From JAGXLC01 sp964585385 (lineage in GTDB: Bacteria; Bacteroidota; Bacteroidia; Bacteroidales; UBA12077), in contig CAZPDP010000010.1 in the NCBI GenBank assembly GCA_964585385.1, positions 1-64,000 of the forward strand: a DNA stretch of 64,000 nucleotides. Reading direction: 5' to 3'. Below the pieces are notes generated by a model. The model was not told where the DNA came from and ran no database searches. It saw only the letters and a list, made by a program, of their open reading frames with translations. The position numbers were made by a program, and so were the translations under genes. Positions 1-7,841 of the stretch are shown here, in pieces. Positions within the stretch are counted from its first letter, which is position 1; every line of letters starts with the position of its first letter.

Positions 1-85
1 CGAAGGAGAAGCTCCTTCTCCGAAGTAAAACTACGAAGGAGAAGCTCCTTCTCCGTATTAAACTACGAAGGAGAAGCTGTTCTCA
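1..85. repeat. Tandem palindromic repeat, about 32-bp unit, 3 copies
   Basis: Three head-to-tail copies start at 1, 34 and 66. Each begins CGAAGGAGAAGCT, and the first two contain the inverted repeat GAAGGAG-aag-CTCCTTC; the third is cut after GAAGCT. Units are separated by an AT-rich AAACTA spacer. The array runs off the left edge of the window, so its full length is unknown. No gene is seen in 1-425 apart from this array and the 9-bp repeat at 113-144. Confidence 0.8.
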
Positions 86-112
86 TGAGACAATCCTTCA
101 GAAACCCTCAAC

Positions 113-144
113 CAATTAACTTAATTAACTCACTCAACTCAACC
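113..144. repeat. 9-bp tandem repeat, consensus CAATTAACT (short array)
   Basis: Three 9-bp units, CAATTAACT, TAATTAACT and CACTCAACT, followed by CAACC. It is the same unit family as the longer array at 1241-1299, so the two arrays flank the toxin-antitoxin pair. Confidence 0.65.
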
Positions 145-425
145 TGCAACAATTGAAACAGTCTTTCTGCGTTTAATAATTGATAGAAAACAAATTTTTC
201 AATATTTTTGAAAGTAAAAATTCTAAGATGATAAAAAAAAATGAATATTGGTTTATTTACCTAATACGTAATTAATATTGAGAAAATCAATTATTCTACC
301 TCAAGTCCTGCAATTGACGGGAGCAATTGATTTTCTTCACTCCCTTTAGGGCAAGGGGCAAATGAAGAAAATCAAGTGCGAATATAGGTACAAAAACGGA
401 TAACCATAATTAAAAATTACCTGCA

Positions 426-671
426 ATGAATACTTCAGATATAAAACTAAAACTTTTTAGGAAAATTGACAGTCTGAATGAAGACGAACTTAAAAGATAT
501 TACAATCAAATTTTATCGCTTTTGAGTTCCTCGGAGCAATATAGCTTAAAGACAAATGAGAAAAAAGCCGTTGATGAAGCCTTGGAATACAGCAAGAAAG
601 GGAAGTCTTTCACTCATGAAGAAGTGGTTGAAGAAGCCAGGCGTAAGTACCCCAACCTGGATATCAAATGA
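426..671 (+). CDS. Putative antitoxin of a RelE/ParE-type toxin-antitoxin pair
   Basis: Small 81-residue protein, hydrophilic and predicted to be helical, with an acidic/lysine-rich C-terminal half (KKAVDEALEYSKKGKSF, then a HEEVVEEARRKYP-like end) as in addiction-module antitoxins that sit upstream of RelE/ParE toxins. It overlaps the next gene by 4 bases (ATGA), the usual translational coupling of such pairs. By family behaviour it would bind and neutralise the toxin and repress the shared promoter. No DNA-binding fold can be assigned by eye; the call rests mostly on the neighbour. Confidence 0.65.
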   Translation: MNTSDIKLKLFRKIDSLNEDELKRYYNQILSLLSSSEQYSLKTNEKKAVDEALEYSKKGKSFTHEEVVEEARRKYPNLDIK

Positions 672-961
672 GAAAGATCAGGTGGAATAAATTCGCGAGA
701 GAAGATTACTATCATACAATAGATTACCTATTAGAGCAATGGTCGGAAAAAGAAGCACAACAATTTATTGCCGATGTTTCAGGCATTATACACCTTTTGC
801 ATAAGGGAAATGTTGATTTTCAGAAGACAAACTATACCAATGTTAGAAGATGTGTCATTAGAGAACAAATTATTCTTTATTATAAGATATTGGATAAACA
901 TACAATTGAACTGCTCAGGTTTTGGAATTCATATCAGGATGATAAAAACATAGAATTATGA
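668..961 (+). CDS. RelE/ParE-family toxin
   Basis: 97 residues, the usual size of ParE/RelE toxins. It opens with IRWNKFAREDYYHTIDYL, the typical strand-helix start in which the protein bends back as a helical hairpin, and has the late strand pattern CVIREQIILYYKILDKHTIELLRFW, where family members carry the R...Y(K)...I.LL.FWD core. Family toxins inhibit gyrase (ParE) or cleave mRNA on ribosomes (RelE); which one applies cannot be told here. Its start overlaps the stop of the antitoxin gene. Confidence 0.8.
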   Translation: MRKIRWNKFAREDYYHTIDYLLEQWSEKEAQQFIADVSGIIHLLHKGNVDFQKTNYTNVRRCVIREQIILYYKILDKHTIELLRFWNSYQDDKNIEL

Positions 962-1240
962 TATTTTCCATTATTAGTCAATTAACTTGATCAATCGTTC
1001 AACTTACTAAAAACTGCCACGCTACGAGCGCAACGAAAAAATACACCACGACCGCTACGACCCACGTTGCGATCGCAGCGTAATCCCGTTGCTTCCGCCG
1101 CGAGAAACCATTTTCTTTCGACAAGAAGGTGAGAAATTTCTAATGTTAACAGGCAGAACTTATATTCTCTTATATGCCTTCCCGCCTTCTGCGGGACAAG
1201 TTATATGGTTCAATAAAACCTCTCAACAACTCCACTACCT

Positions 1241-1299
1241 CAATCAACCCATTCAACTCAATTAACCCAATCAACTCAATCAACTCAATTAACTCAATT
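1241..1299. repeat. 9-bp tandem repeat, consensus CAATCAACT (six units plus partial)
   Basis: Six consecutive 9-mers (CAATCAACC, CATTCAACT, CAATTAACC, CAATCAACT, CAATCAACT, CAATTAACT) and a partial CAATT. Because the period is a multiple of three, a reading frame through it gives an artificial Ile-Asn-Ser string; I do not consider it coding. The rest of 962-1430 shows a GC-richer stretch at about 1018-1110 and no supported gene. The array lies about 130 bp upstream of the polysaccharide export gene. Confidence 0.75.
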
Positions 1300-1430
1300 C
1301 CAGAAAGGTCTCGAAAATCTAAATTTTCCATTTCCCAACCTTATTCAACGATTTATTTCCATTGATTTTGCAAATTTTATTTACCGAATTATTATCTTTG
1401 GCAAAAATTCAAAGACAAACAAAAAATAAA

Positions 1431-3809
1431 ATGAATTTATTACCACCTCTTAAGAAACTTTTAGGAATTTTAATAATTTCTGTTATTCCGGTTTTAGGAT
1501 TCAGTCAAAACATCAATGTCCTCCAGAACCTCGCCAAACAGGTTCAGTCAGGGCAAATATCACAGGAGGAGGCTATTAAGAAGGCACGGAAAGCGGGCGT
1601 TTCCATTCAGGATTTTGAACAAATCCGGCAGAAGACATCTGACTCACAAATAAAACAGGTGAGCGATACGGACAAAGCAGCCGCTCCTTCTCAAAAACAA
1701 CCCAGGGACACTGTCGAAACTAAAAAATCCAGGGAGAAGGAAAAACAGGATTCCATCCGGAAGGAATACTTTGGCTACGATCTTTTCAAAGGCCCCAGAG
1801 ATAAATTTGATAAAGTTGATATTGGTAAGATTGATCCCAACTACCAGGTTGGACCGGGAGATGAAATCATTCTTTCCATCTGGGGAGAAGCCGAGATGCG
1901 GTCCAAATACGAAGTGGCACGCGACGGTACAATATTTATTGAACGATACGGGCAAATGGTGATAGGGGGCTTAACCCTGAAACAACTGGAAGAAAAATTA
2001 ACCCGGAATTTATCAAAGATATACAGCGGACTGAGTCCTTCACGCGGCAATCCCTCCACTTTCCTTGATGTGAGTCTGGGCGAACTGCAATCCATTCAGG
2101 TATATGTAATTGGAAAGGTTGAGAACCCGGGCTCCCGTTTTGTGAGCTCTTACTCCACCGCTTTTTCGGCTTTATACCAGTCCGGCGGGCCAACCCTCAA
2201 GGGTTCGCTACGTGATATCAGTGTCATACGAGACGGAGAAACAGTTTCCAGTCTGGACCTTTATACCTTCATCACTTCGGGTAAAAAGCCCAATGATATT
2301 CGTTTGCAAAACAACGATGTCATTTATGTTCCTCCAAGACTGAGTACCGTCAGATTAAAAGGGGAGGTGAAGCAGAAAGCTTTTTATGAGTTGAAAGAAA
2401 ATGAAACACTGACTGATCTTATTGAATTTTCCGGTGGGTTAAAAACCACGGCCGATGAACAAAAACTACAGGTAGAAAGAGTGGCACCTTTTGACGAGAG
2501 AAAAAAAGGGTCGGAGATTTATACAGTCATGACGCCCGGGTTAAGGCTGATGAAAGAGGATGGTTTTACTGTAAATCCCCTGCCCATGGAAGATGGTGAT
2601 ATTGTTTCCATTCTTCCATTAACGGGAGAATCGGCAAAAGATACTATTCCGGGTGGGGTGGATTATGTAAACGTCAGCGGGCATGTCTATAAGCCCGGGA
2701 AGTATGTCCTGGGAGAAGATATGACTGTAATGGATTTGCTAAACAAGGCCGGTGGCCTGAAAGATTCAGTTTTCTGGGGTGAGACCTTTCAAATCAGGGC
2801 GGATTTGATACGATACAAAAAGAACTACCTGGACAGGGAAATTATACCCATCCCATTGGATGAACTTATTGCAGGGAACGAGGAGGCTAACCTCGGATTA
2901 AAAAACAGGGACAGCATCATTGTTTATAATGCAGATGTTATTCATAAGGAAAAACAGGTAAGGATTTACGGGGAAGTTTCCAAACCCGGGAGTTACATCC
3001 TGGAAACCAACATGGGGCTCCAGGATTTGTTGCTGCAGGCCGGTGGTTTTACTAAAAGAGCCTATAAGTATAACATCGAAGTGTTTCGTCTCAGGGAAGA
3101 GATTAAAAATGGCGAGCTGGCAAGGTTTTACAATGTTGAGATATCGCCGGATATGCTGAGAGATTTTGATGTGGAAGACGGTTTTCAGTTGAAAGATTAT
3201 GATATGATAGTGGTGAGAAAAGATCCGGATTTTGAAGAACACCGTATAGTATCAATTGCCGGGCAAGTTAAATTTCCCGGTAAATACCCGATTCTGCATA
3301 AAAACGAAACCTTTGGCAGCTTAATCGAAAGAGCCGGTGGGTTAACCGATGAGGCTTTTCTTCCCGGGTTAAAGTTTACAAGAGACGATTCCCTGAAGAT
3401 TGTGGGCGATTTTGATCAAATCATTCAAAAAGGCAGGAAAGGGATTGTGCTTCATGAAGACGACAGCGTGTATATTCCGCAACACCCCGGTACGGTTAAG
3501 GTAAGTGGAAGCGTGAGAAACCCCGGGTTGGTGCAATATCATGAAAAATGGAGTCTTGAGCGCTATGTGGAGGCAGCAGGCGATTATACCTTTGAAGCCG
3601 CCAAATCCAAAACAGTGGTATATTATCCCGGGGGTAATGCAAGGCGAAAGAATTTTTTATGGGATCCGAAGATAAAAGAAGGATCTGAGATTTTTGTACC
3701 CCAGAAACCCGAGCGGGAACCGGTGGATATTACTCAGCTCCTGACGAACTGGGCATCTATAGCCACCAGTGTAGCTACCGTTATCTATATTATTGGTCGA
3801 ACCAACTAG
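1431..3809 (+). CDS. Wza-like polysaccharide export protein with multiple SLBB domains
   Basis: Outer-membrane polysaccharide export (OPX) protein. From the ATG at 1431 it has a clean signal peptide (MNLLPPLKKLLGILIISVIP then VLGFSQ) and about 792 residues; an upstream in-frame codon at 1362 would bury this signal and is rejected. A Poly_export domain follows (GPGDEIILSIWGEAE, then DGTIFIERYGQMVIGGLTL), then a series of SLBB beta-grasp repeats recognisable by phrases such as GKVENPGSRFVSS, GHVYKPGKYVLGE, GEVSKPGSYILE, GQVKFPGKYPIL and GSVRNPGLVQYHE. A C-terminal hydrophobic segment ends the protein. It is far longer than Wza (about 380 residues), as usual in Bacteroidota. Followed 11 bp later by a Wzz-like gene; together they form the periplasm-spanning capsule/EPS export path. 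Confidence 0.92.
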   Translation: MNLLPPLKKLLGILIISVIPVLGFSQNINVLQNLAKQVQSGQISQEEAIKKARKAGVSIQDFEQIRQKTSDSQIKQVSDTDKAAAPSQKQPRDTVETKKSREKEKQDSIRKEYFGYDLFKGPRDKFDKVDIGKIDPNYQVGPGDEIILSIWGEAEMRSKYEVARDGTIFIERYGQMVIGGLTLKQLEEKLTRNLSKIYSGLSPSRGNPSTFLDVSLGELQSIQVYVIGKVENPGSRFVSSYSTAFSALYQSGGPTLKGSLRDISVIRDGETVSSLDLYTFITSGKKPNDIRLQNNDVIYVPPRLSTVRLKGEVKQKAFYELKENETLTDLIEFSGGLKTTADEQKLQVERVAPFDERKKGSEIYTVMTPGLRLMKEDGFTVNPLPMEDGDIVSILPLTGESAKDTIPGGVDYVNVSGHVYKPGKYVLGEDMTVMDLLNKAGGLKDSVFWGETFQIRADLIRYKKNYLDREIIPIPLDELIAGNEEANLGLKNRDSIIVYNADVIHKEKQVRIYGEVSKPGSYILETNMGLQDLLLQAGGFTKRAYKYNIEVFRLREEIKNGELARFYNVEISPDMLRDFDVEDGFQLKDYDMIVVRKDPDFEEHRIVSIAGQVKFPGKYPILHKNETFGSLIERAGGLTDEAFLPGLKFTRDDSLKIVGDFDQIIQKGRKGIVLHEDDSVYIPQHPGTVKVSGSVRNPGLVQYHEKWSLERYVEAAGDYTFEAAKSKTVVYYPGGNARRKNFLWDPKIKEGSEIFVPQKPEREPVDITQLLTNWASIATSVATVIYIIGRTN

Positions 3810-3820
3810 AAATTAATTCC

Positions 3821-4822
3821 ATGGAGCAACAATACAACCAGGAAAGAAAAAATTCAGACGAGATTGATCTGATTGAAGTTTTTTTCAAGATTTGGCGTTT
3901 TCGGAAGTTTATCATTTTATTCACTGTTCTTGTAGCCATTGCAGCGATAATCTATTCTCTTCTTGCTCAACCGCAATACGAGGCTTCGGTAAAATTATAC
4001 AAGGAAACTTCTGAAGGGCAAACCGGTGGAAGGCTGCAAAGTTTAGCTTCCCAGTTTGGCTTTGGTGGTGCAGTGAGTGGCCGTACTCAATTTAGTATTG
4101 ATGATATGTTACAAAGCCGGAATATCAATAAGCGGATCATCTATAAAAAATGGGAAACCGAAGAGTATGACAATCCGGTTAATTTGATTGAATACTGGGT
4201 GATTGAGGGAGAGACCGAGCAGGAAAAATTTTTTAGCGCCTTTGAAACTTTGAAAAATAAAATATCAACAAGCATTAATGAAGAGACCGCCCTGATTACT
4301 ATTAAAATAATGATGGGAGAAGCTCAACTTGCCGCAGATGTAGCCAATTACATTACTGATATTGTATCCGAATATGTTCAGACGGAAAGAAAAACAACCA
4401 CAAAGGAAAACCTGAAATACATTGAGAAGCGTTTGGATGCTGTGGAAAAAGAATTGCGTGGGGCAGAGGAGAATTTAAAACGGTTCAGGGAACGAAACCG
4501 GGTGATTTCTGAGTCACCTGGCCTGCAAATGGAATATGGAAGATTGCAGCGACAGGTAACCATAAAACAAGAGGTTTACCTTACACTTCAGAAGGAACGG
4601 GAAATGGCCGAGATAGACCTGGTTAAAGAAACACCGGTAATCAATATCCTTGATGAGGCGGTAAAACCCGAGAAACGGGCAAAGCCCAAACGAAAGCTCA
4701 TTGTCATTGTGGCCACCTTCGGAGGATTTTTCCTGAGTATTCTATTGGTGGTGCTGAGGTATGTCTGGGTGTATATAAAACAGGAGATGAACAAAAGAGG
4801 GGAGTCTCTGAAGTTGTTTTAG
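3821..4822 (+). CDS. Wzz/GumC-like chain-length determinant (polysaccharide co-polymerase)
   Basis: 333 residues with two membrane segments framing a large periplasmic part: a first helix at about residues 30-50 (IILFTVLVAIAAIIYSLL) and a second near the C terminus (LIVIVATFGGFFLSILLVVL). The Wzz domain includes the usual early strand (QYEASVKLYKETSEG) and a long coiled-coil region (EKRLDAVEKELRGAEENLKRF). No tyrosine-kinase domain is present, so this is the stand-alone PCP form. It probably sets polymer length and contacts the upstream OPX protein. Confidence 0.88.
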   Translation: MEQQYNQERKNSDEIDLIEVFFKIWRFRKFIILFTVLVAIAAIIYSLLAQPQYEASVKLYKETSEGQTGGRLQSLASQFGFGGAVSGRTQFSIDDMLQSRNINKRIIYKKWETEEYDNPVNLIEYWVIEGETEQEKFFSAFETLKNKISTSINEETALITIKIMMGEAQLAADVANYITDIVSEYVQTERKTTTKENLKYIEKRLDAVEKELRGAEENLKRFRERNRVISESPGLQMEYGRLQRQVTIKQEVYLTLQKEREMAEIDLVKETPVINILDEAVKPEKRAKPKRKLIVIVATFGGFFLSILLVVLRYVWVYIKQEMNKRGESLKLF

Positions 4823-4829
4823 AATGCTT

Positions 4830-4900
4830 TTCTCGCAGACTGCGCAGATAGGCAGATTTTAATTGTCATCTGCGAAAATCAGCGAAATCAGCGTGAAACA
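4830..4900. repeat. Dispersed CGCAGAT/AGCGAAATCAGCG-type intergenic repeat
   Basis: Stretch built of short iterations of CTGCGcAGAT and its complement (ATCTGCGAAAATCAGCG), able to fold back on itself through AGAtaGGCAGAT / ATCTGCG. Decayed relatives occur at about 9358-9440. It sits immediately downstream of the Wzz-like gene. No gene is supported in 4823-5202. Confidence 0.5.
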
Positions 4901-4957
4901 AATAACTAGTTTGGTAAAACTCTCATATAGGACTGATAGCTCTCAATTAAAATTATG

Positions 4958-5089
4958 TCTTCCTTTGTGTATCTTTGAGTTTTAGAGTCTTTGTGGCATT
5001 CTTGTTTTGCCACTAAGGCGCGAAGACAGAAAGCAAACACAAAGAAGAATATAGCCAAAGGTCAACCATGTTTTAGAATTTAATGACGA
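4958..5089 (+). repeat. Interspersed 125-130 bp repeat, copy A
   Basis: Starts TCTTCCTTTGTGTATCTT, has a central TTTGTGGCATTC...GTTTTGCCAC foldback and ends ATAGCC...CAACCATGTTTTAG followed by TTTAA. The same order of blocks occurs at 7399-7500 (decayed), 9801-9929 and, inverted, at 34926-35052. All copies are between genes. Confidence 0.75.
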
Positions 5090-5202
5090 CTTTCAATGTT
5101 GCTCTTAAAAAACTCTCCCCCAATATTTTTTGGAATTTCCCAAATTATTTTATACCTATGTACTCCGAAATGCAAAAGAAAAATTAAAAAATCAGAAATT
5201 GT

Positions 5203-5457
5203 ATGAAAATATTCGGATACAAAAACGGGAAGCAAATAGAGCGGAGTACGGAGGATTTAGATTACCTGGAACTGGATATTGTGAAGGATTTTGTCCGGCA
5301 ATTCGAAGACCTGGAAAAAAATCCGGAAGCCAGAATAGAGGTGGATTTTACACAACCAGAATCACCTGATTACAATTTGGTAAATTGCAGTGAAAAGTTT
5401 TCAGAAACTTTTTACAATAAATTTTATTCAAAACGAAAAGTAAAGGTCTCAGCTTAA
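5203..5457 (+). CDS. Small conserved protein of unknown family (paralogue of 10407-10649)
   Basis: 84-residue soluble protein with no signal peptide or membrane segment. I do not recognise the family. It is clearly a real gene because a second copy lies at 10407-10649 on the other strand: both share NG near residue 8-9, DLDYxExDIVKDFV, then RxEVDxTxPxxPxYNLVNCSxxF and an aromatic FY before the end. The conserved acidic core and YNLVNCS motif suggest a folded domain, perhaps alpha/beta; a function cannot be inferred. A strong 13-bp hairpin follows at 5502-5533. Confidence 0.7.
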   Translation: MKIFGYKNGKQIERSTEDLDYLELDIVKDFVRQFEDLEKNPEARIEVDFTQPESPDYNLVNCSEKFSETFYNKFYSKRKVKVSA

Positions 5458-5501
5458 CTTATTATTCATTTCACGCAAAGACCGCAAAAGCATATACCGC
5501 G

Positions 5502-5533
5502 AAGGGCGCTAAGAAAATTATCTTAGCGCCCTT
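5502..5533. terminator. Long hairpin, 13-bp perfect stem (possible bidirectional terminator)
   Basis: Arms AAGGGCGCTAAGA (5502-5514) and TCTTAGCGCCCTT (5521-5533), loop AAATTA. It is nested in an outer TTTCACGC (5469-5476) / GCGTGAAA (5548-5555) inverted repeat, so it may equally be a palindromic dispersed element. It lies 45 bp past the small CDS. A short T-run (GCGTTTTTCG) follows a few bases later. Confidence 0.5.
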
Positions 5534-5608
5534 TGCGTTTTTCGTCCGCGTGAAATTGTGAGATCTTCGCGTCTTTGAGTCTTGGTGGCAAAAATATCCA
5601 ACAATTTG

Positions 5609-5663
5609 ATACATCATTCCAGTATTCCAACATTCCAAACAAACCATTAGCGCATTCGCGGCT
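5609..5663 (+). repeat. 55-bp direct repeat, copy 1
   Basis: Begins GATACATCATTCCAGTATTC and ends GCGCATTCGCGGC; near-identical to 5806-5860 (differences at a handful of positions). The 140 bp between the copies contain ATCCCTCTGGGAT- and CGGATTCCATTTCATT-type phrases typical of short intergenic repeats in this phylum. Nothing in 5458-5896 is supported as coding. Confidence 0.7.
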
Positions 5664-5805
5664 ATCCATTGATATGTCATCCCTCTGGGATTCTTGGTCT
5701 GTGGTGTTTCTTACTCCCCGGATTCCATTTCATTACATCCGCGTTTACAAAGATTTCATGCCTGTCGGCATTATAGCATTCCTTTTAGAAAAAATTGAAT
5801 CTCAA

Positions 5806-5860
5806 GATACATCATTCCAATATTCCAACATTCTAAACAAATCATTAGTGCATTCGCGGC
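5806..5860 (+). repeat. 55-bp direct repeat, copy 2
   Basis: Second copy of the unit at 5609-5663, same orientation, 197 bp apart; begins GATACATCATTCCAATATTC and ends GTGCATTCGCGGC. It is followed by the convergent end of purB. Confidence 0.7.
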
Positions 5861-5896
5861 ATAAAAGAACCATTGAGTATCAATGAGGTATTTTTT

Positions 5897-7240
5897 TCAA
5901 ATCCCCGTATAGTTAAACGGAGTAATCTGTTTCAGCCTGTCTTTTATTTCCTCACGAATGGATAATTTATCAATAAACTCGACAAAATCCTCATGTGTAA
6001 TTTTTTTATTTTTTCTTGTCAGTTCCTTCAGCAACTCATACGGATTTTTATACCCTTCCTTCCTCAGAACCGTCTGAATAGCCTCTGCAACCACTATCCA
6101 GTGATCTTCCAGATCTTTTCTTATTGTTTCTTCATTCACCGTAATCTTATCGAGACCTTTCAGCAAAGAATGTATAGCTATAAGGGAATGGGAAACAGGA
6201 ACCCCAATGTTCCTTAAAACGGTGGAATCTGTCAGGTCCCTTTGCAGGCGCGATATGGGTAACTTGGCTGCCAGATGACCGGCCACTGAGTTGGCTATCC
6301 CTAAGTTTCCTTCCGCGTTTTCAAAGTCTATTGGGTTTACTTTATGCGGCATGGCCGATGAACCCACTTCTCCTTTTTTGATTTTCTGCCTGAAGTAGTT
6401 CATGGAAATGTATTGCCAGACGTCTCTTGCCAGGTCAATCAGAATGGTGTTGATACGTTCCAGGGCATGAAACCAGGCTGCCAGGTTATCGTAATGTTCT
6501 ATTTGAGTTGTAGGATAGGAGCGCTTCAGGCCCAGGGTCTCGTTAACAAAACTGTCAGCAAAACTATTCCAGTCAATTTCAGGGTAGGCCACATGGTGGG
6601 CATTGAAATTGCCTGTAGCGCCTCCGAATTTGGCCGGGAAGGAAATCGCCTCAATCTGCTTTATTTGTTCCTCGAGCCTGGAAATAAAGACCTGGATTTC
6701 TTTTCCTAAACGCGTAGGGGAGGCGGGTTGTCCATGCGTACGCGCCAGCATGGGGATGTCTTTCCATTCCCCGGCCAATTCTTTTAGTTTAGTTGTTAGC
6801 TTTTTCAACGCAGGATAGAAAGCTTCATAACTTGCATCTTTCAAAGAAAGGGGAGAAGCGGTATTATTCACATCCTGGGAGGTCAAACCGAAATGGATGA
6901 ATTCCTTAAATGGAACCAGGTTTTTTTCTGCGAATTTTTCCTTAAGAAAATATTCCACCGCTTTCACATCGTGGTTGGTTTCTTTTTCAATATCCTTAAT
7001 TCTTTGCGCATCATCTAGGGAGAACTTTTTGTAAACTGTTCTTAATGCCTCGAATTGGGATTTATCAAAACTCTTCAATCCGGGCAGTGGGATGTTGCAA
7101 AGGGCAATGAAATATTCGATTTCTACCATTACCCTGTAGTTTATCAGTCCGTATTCTGAGAAGTATGGGGCAATGGGACTTGTTTTGTTCCTGTATCTTC
7201 CGTCTATGGGTGAAATAGCAGTGAGCTGATTGAGATCCAT
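5897..7240 (-). CDS. purB: Adenylosuccinate lyase
   Basis: 447 residues, full length for the family. It cleaves adenylosuccinate to AMP and fumarate and SAICAR to AICAR in purine synthesis. The start MDLNQLTAISPIDGRYRNK is the typical PurB opening; ETNHDVKAVEYFLKE and the fumarase/aspartase signature GSSAMPHKVNPIDFENAEGN are present, with TRTHGQP-like ARTHGQPASPTRLGKE carrying the catalytic histidine. It stands alone, transcribed toward the repeat region at 5458-5896. Confidence 0.96.
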   Translation of the reverse strand: MDLNQLTAISPIDGRYRNKTSPIAPYFSEYGLINYRVMVEIEYFIALCNIPLPGLKSFDKSQFEALRTVYKKFSLDDAQRIKDIEKETNHDVKAVEYFLKEKFAEKNLVPFKEFIHFGLTSQDVNNTASPLSLKDASYEAFYPALKKLTTKLKELAGEWKDIPMLARTHGQPASPTRLGKEIQVFISRLEEQIKQIEAISFPAKFGGATGNFNAHHVAYPEIDWNSFADSFVNETLGLKRSYPTTQIEHYDNLAAWFHALERINTILIDLARDVWQYISMNYFRQKIKKGEVGSSAMPHKVNPIDFENAEGNLGIANSVAGHLAAKLPISRLQRDLTDSTVLRNIGVPVSHSLIAIHSLLKGLDKITVNEETIRKDLEDHWIVVAEAIQTVLRKEGYKNPYELLKELTRKNKKITHEDFVEFIDKLSIREEIKDRLKQITPFNYTGI

Positions 7241-7398
7241 GTTGGTTTTGTTTTATATTATGAAGCAAAAGTAGGAAAAAATGTTATTTCTGGCTAACGA
7301 AAGAATACTATACTGATATTAAAAACTCACAGTTATGTTAATATTTTATTATTGGGTGATTTATGGGATTGGGTAGAATACAAATACACAATAATCCA

Positions 7399-7500
7399 GG
7401 ACTTTGTGCATCTTAGAGTTTTAGAGTCTTAGTGGCATTCTCTTTTTGCCAGAAACGAAGAAAATAAGAACAAAAAAGGAGTTATGACCAGATATCAATA
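7399..7500 (+). repeat. Interspersed 125-130 bp repeat, copy B (decayed)
   Basis: ACTTTGTGCATCTTAGAGTT, TTAGTGGCATTCTCTTTTTGCC and a trailing GATATCAATA match copies A, C and D in order, with the middle eroded. Short related fragments follow at about 7535-7575 (GGCCACGAAGGCACAAAGG) and 7680-7711 (TTTCACGCAAAGGCCGC). The remainder of the 600-bp gap 7241-7841 shows nothing else. Confidence 0.6.
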
Positions 7501-7841
7501 ATATCGGTTCAATTTTTTATTTAAGTTGGAAATACAGGCCACGAAGGCACAAAGGCACTAAGATACACTAAGTTTAGAATTATAAAGATTTTCTCAGGCT
7601 TAATCGAATCCTTTATACTATTGCATTTATGTTGAAATATTGATTATATTTATGCTTTAGGCTAATTTAAAACAAATAGTTTCACGCAAAGGCCGCTGAC
7701 GAAGCGCAAAGAAAAAATAATAAGAAGAATAAGCAAACAACAGAAGGCAAATAAGAACATATATGTTTTTTCTTTTGTTCCCTTATGTGTCTTATATGGT
7801 TCATTAATGAAAGATTATGAAAAATTTTTAGTATTAAAGTT

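Noticed and set aside
1..85. Possible CRISPR array
   Set aside because: Repeat and spacer both recur; spacers are not unique, and no cas genes are present.
1174..1365. Open frame giving a repeated Ile-Asn-Ser string
   Set aside because: It is the translation of the 9-bp tandem repeat, whose period is a multiple of three; no family, no start signal.
5130..5369. 79-codon frame overlapping the small conserved gene
   Set aside because: Another frame of the same DNA; the paralogue at 10407 fixes the correct frame as the one starting at 5203.
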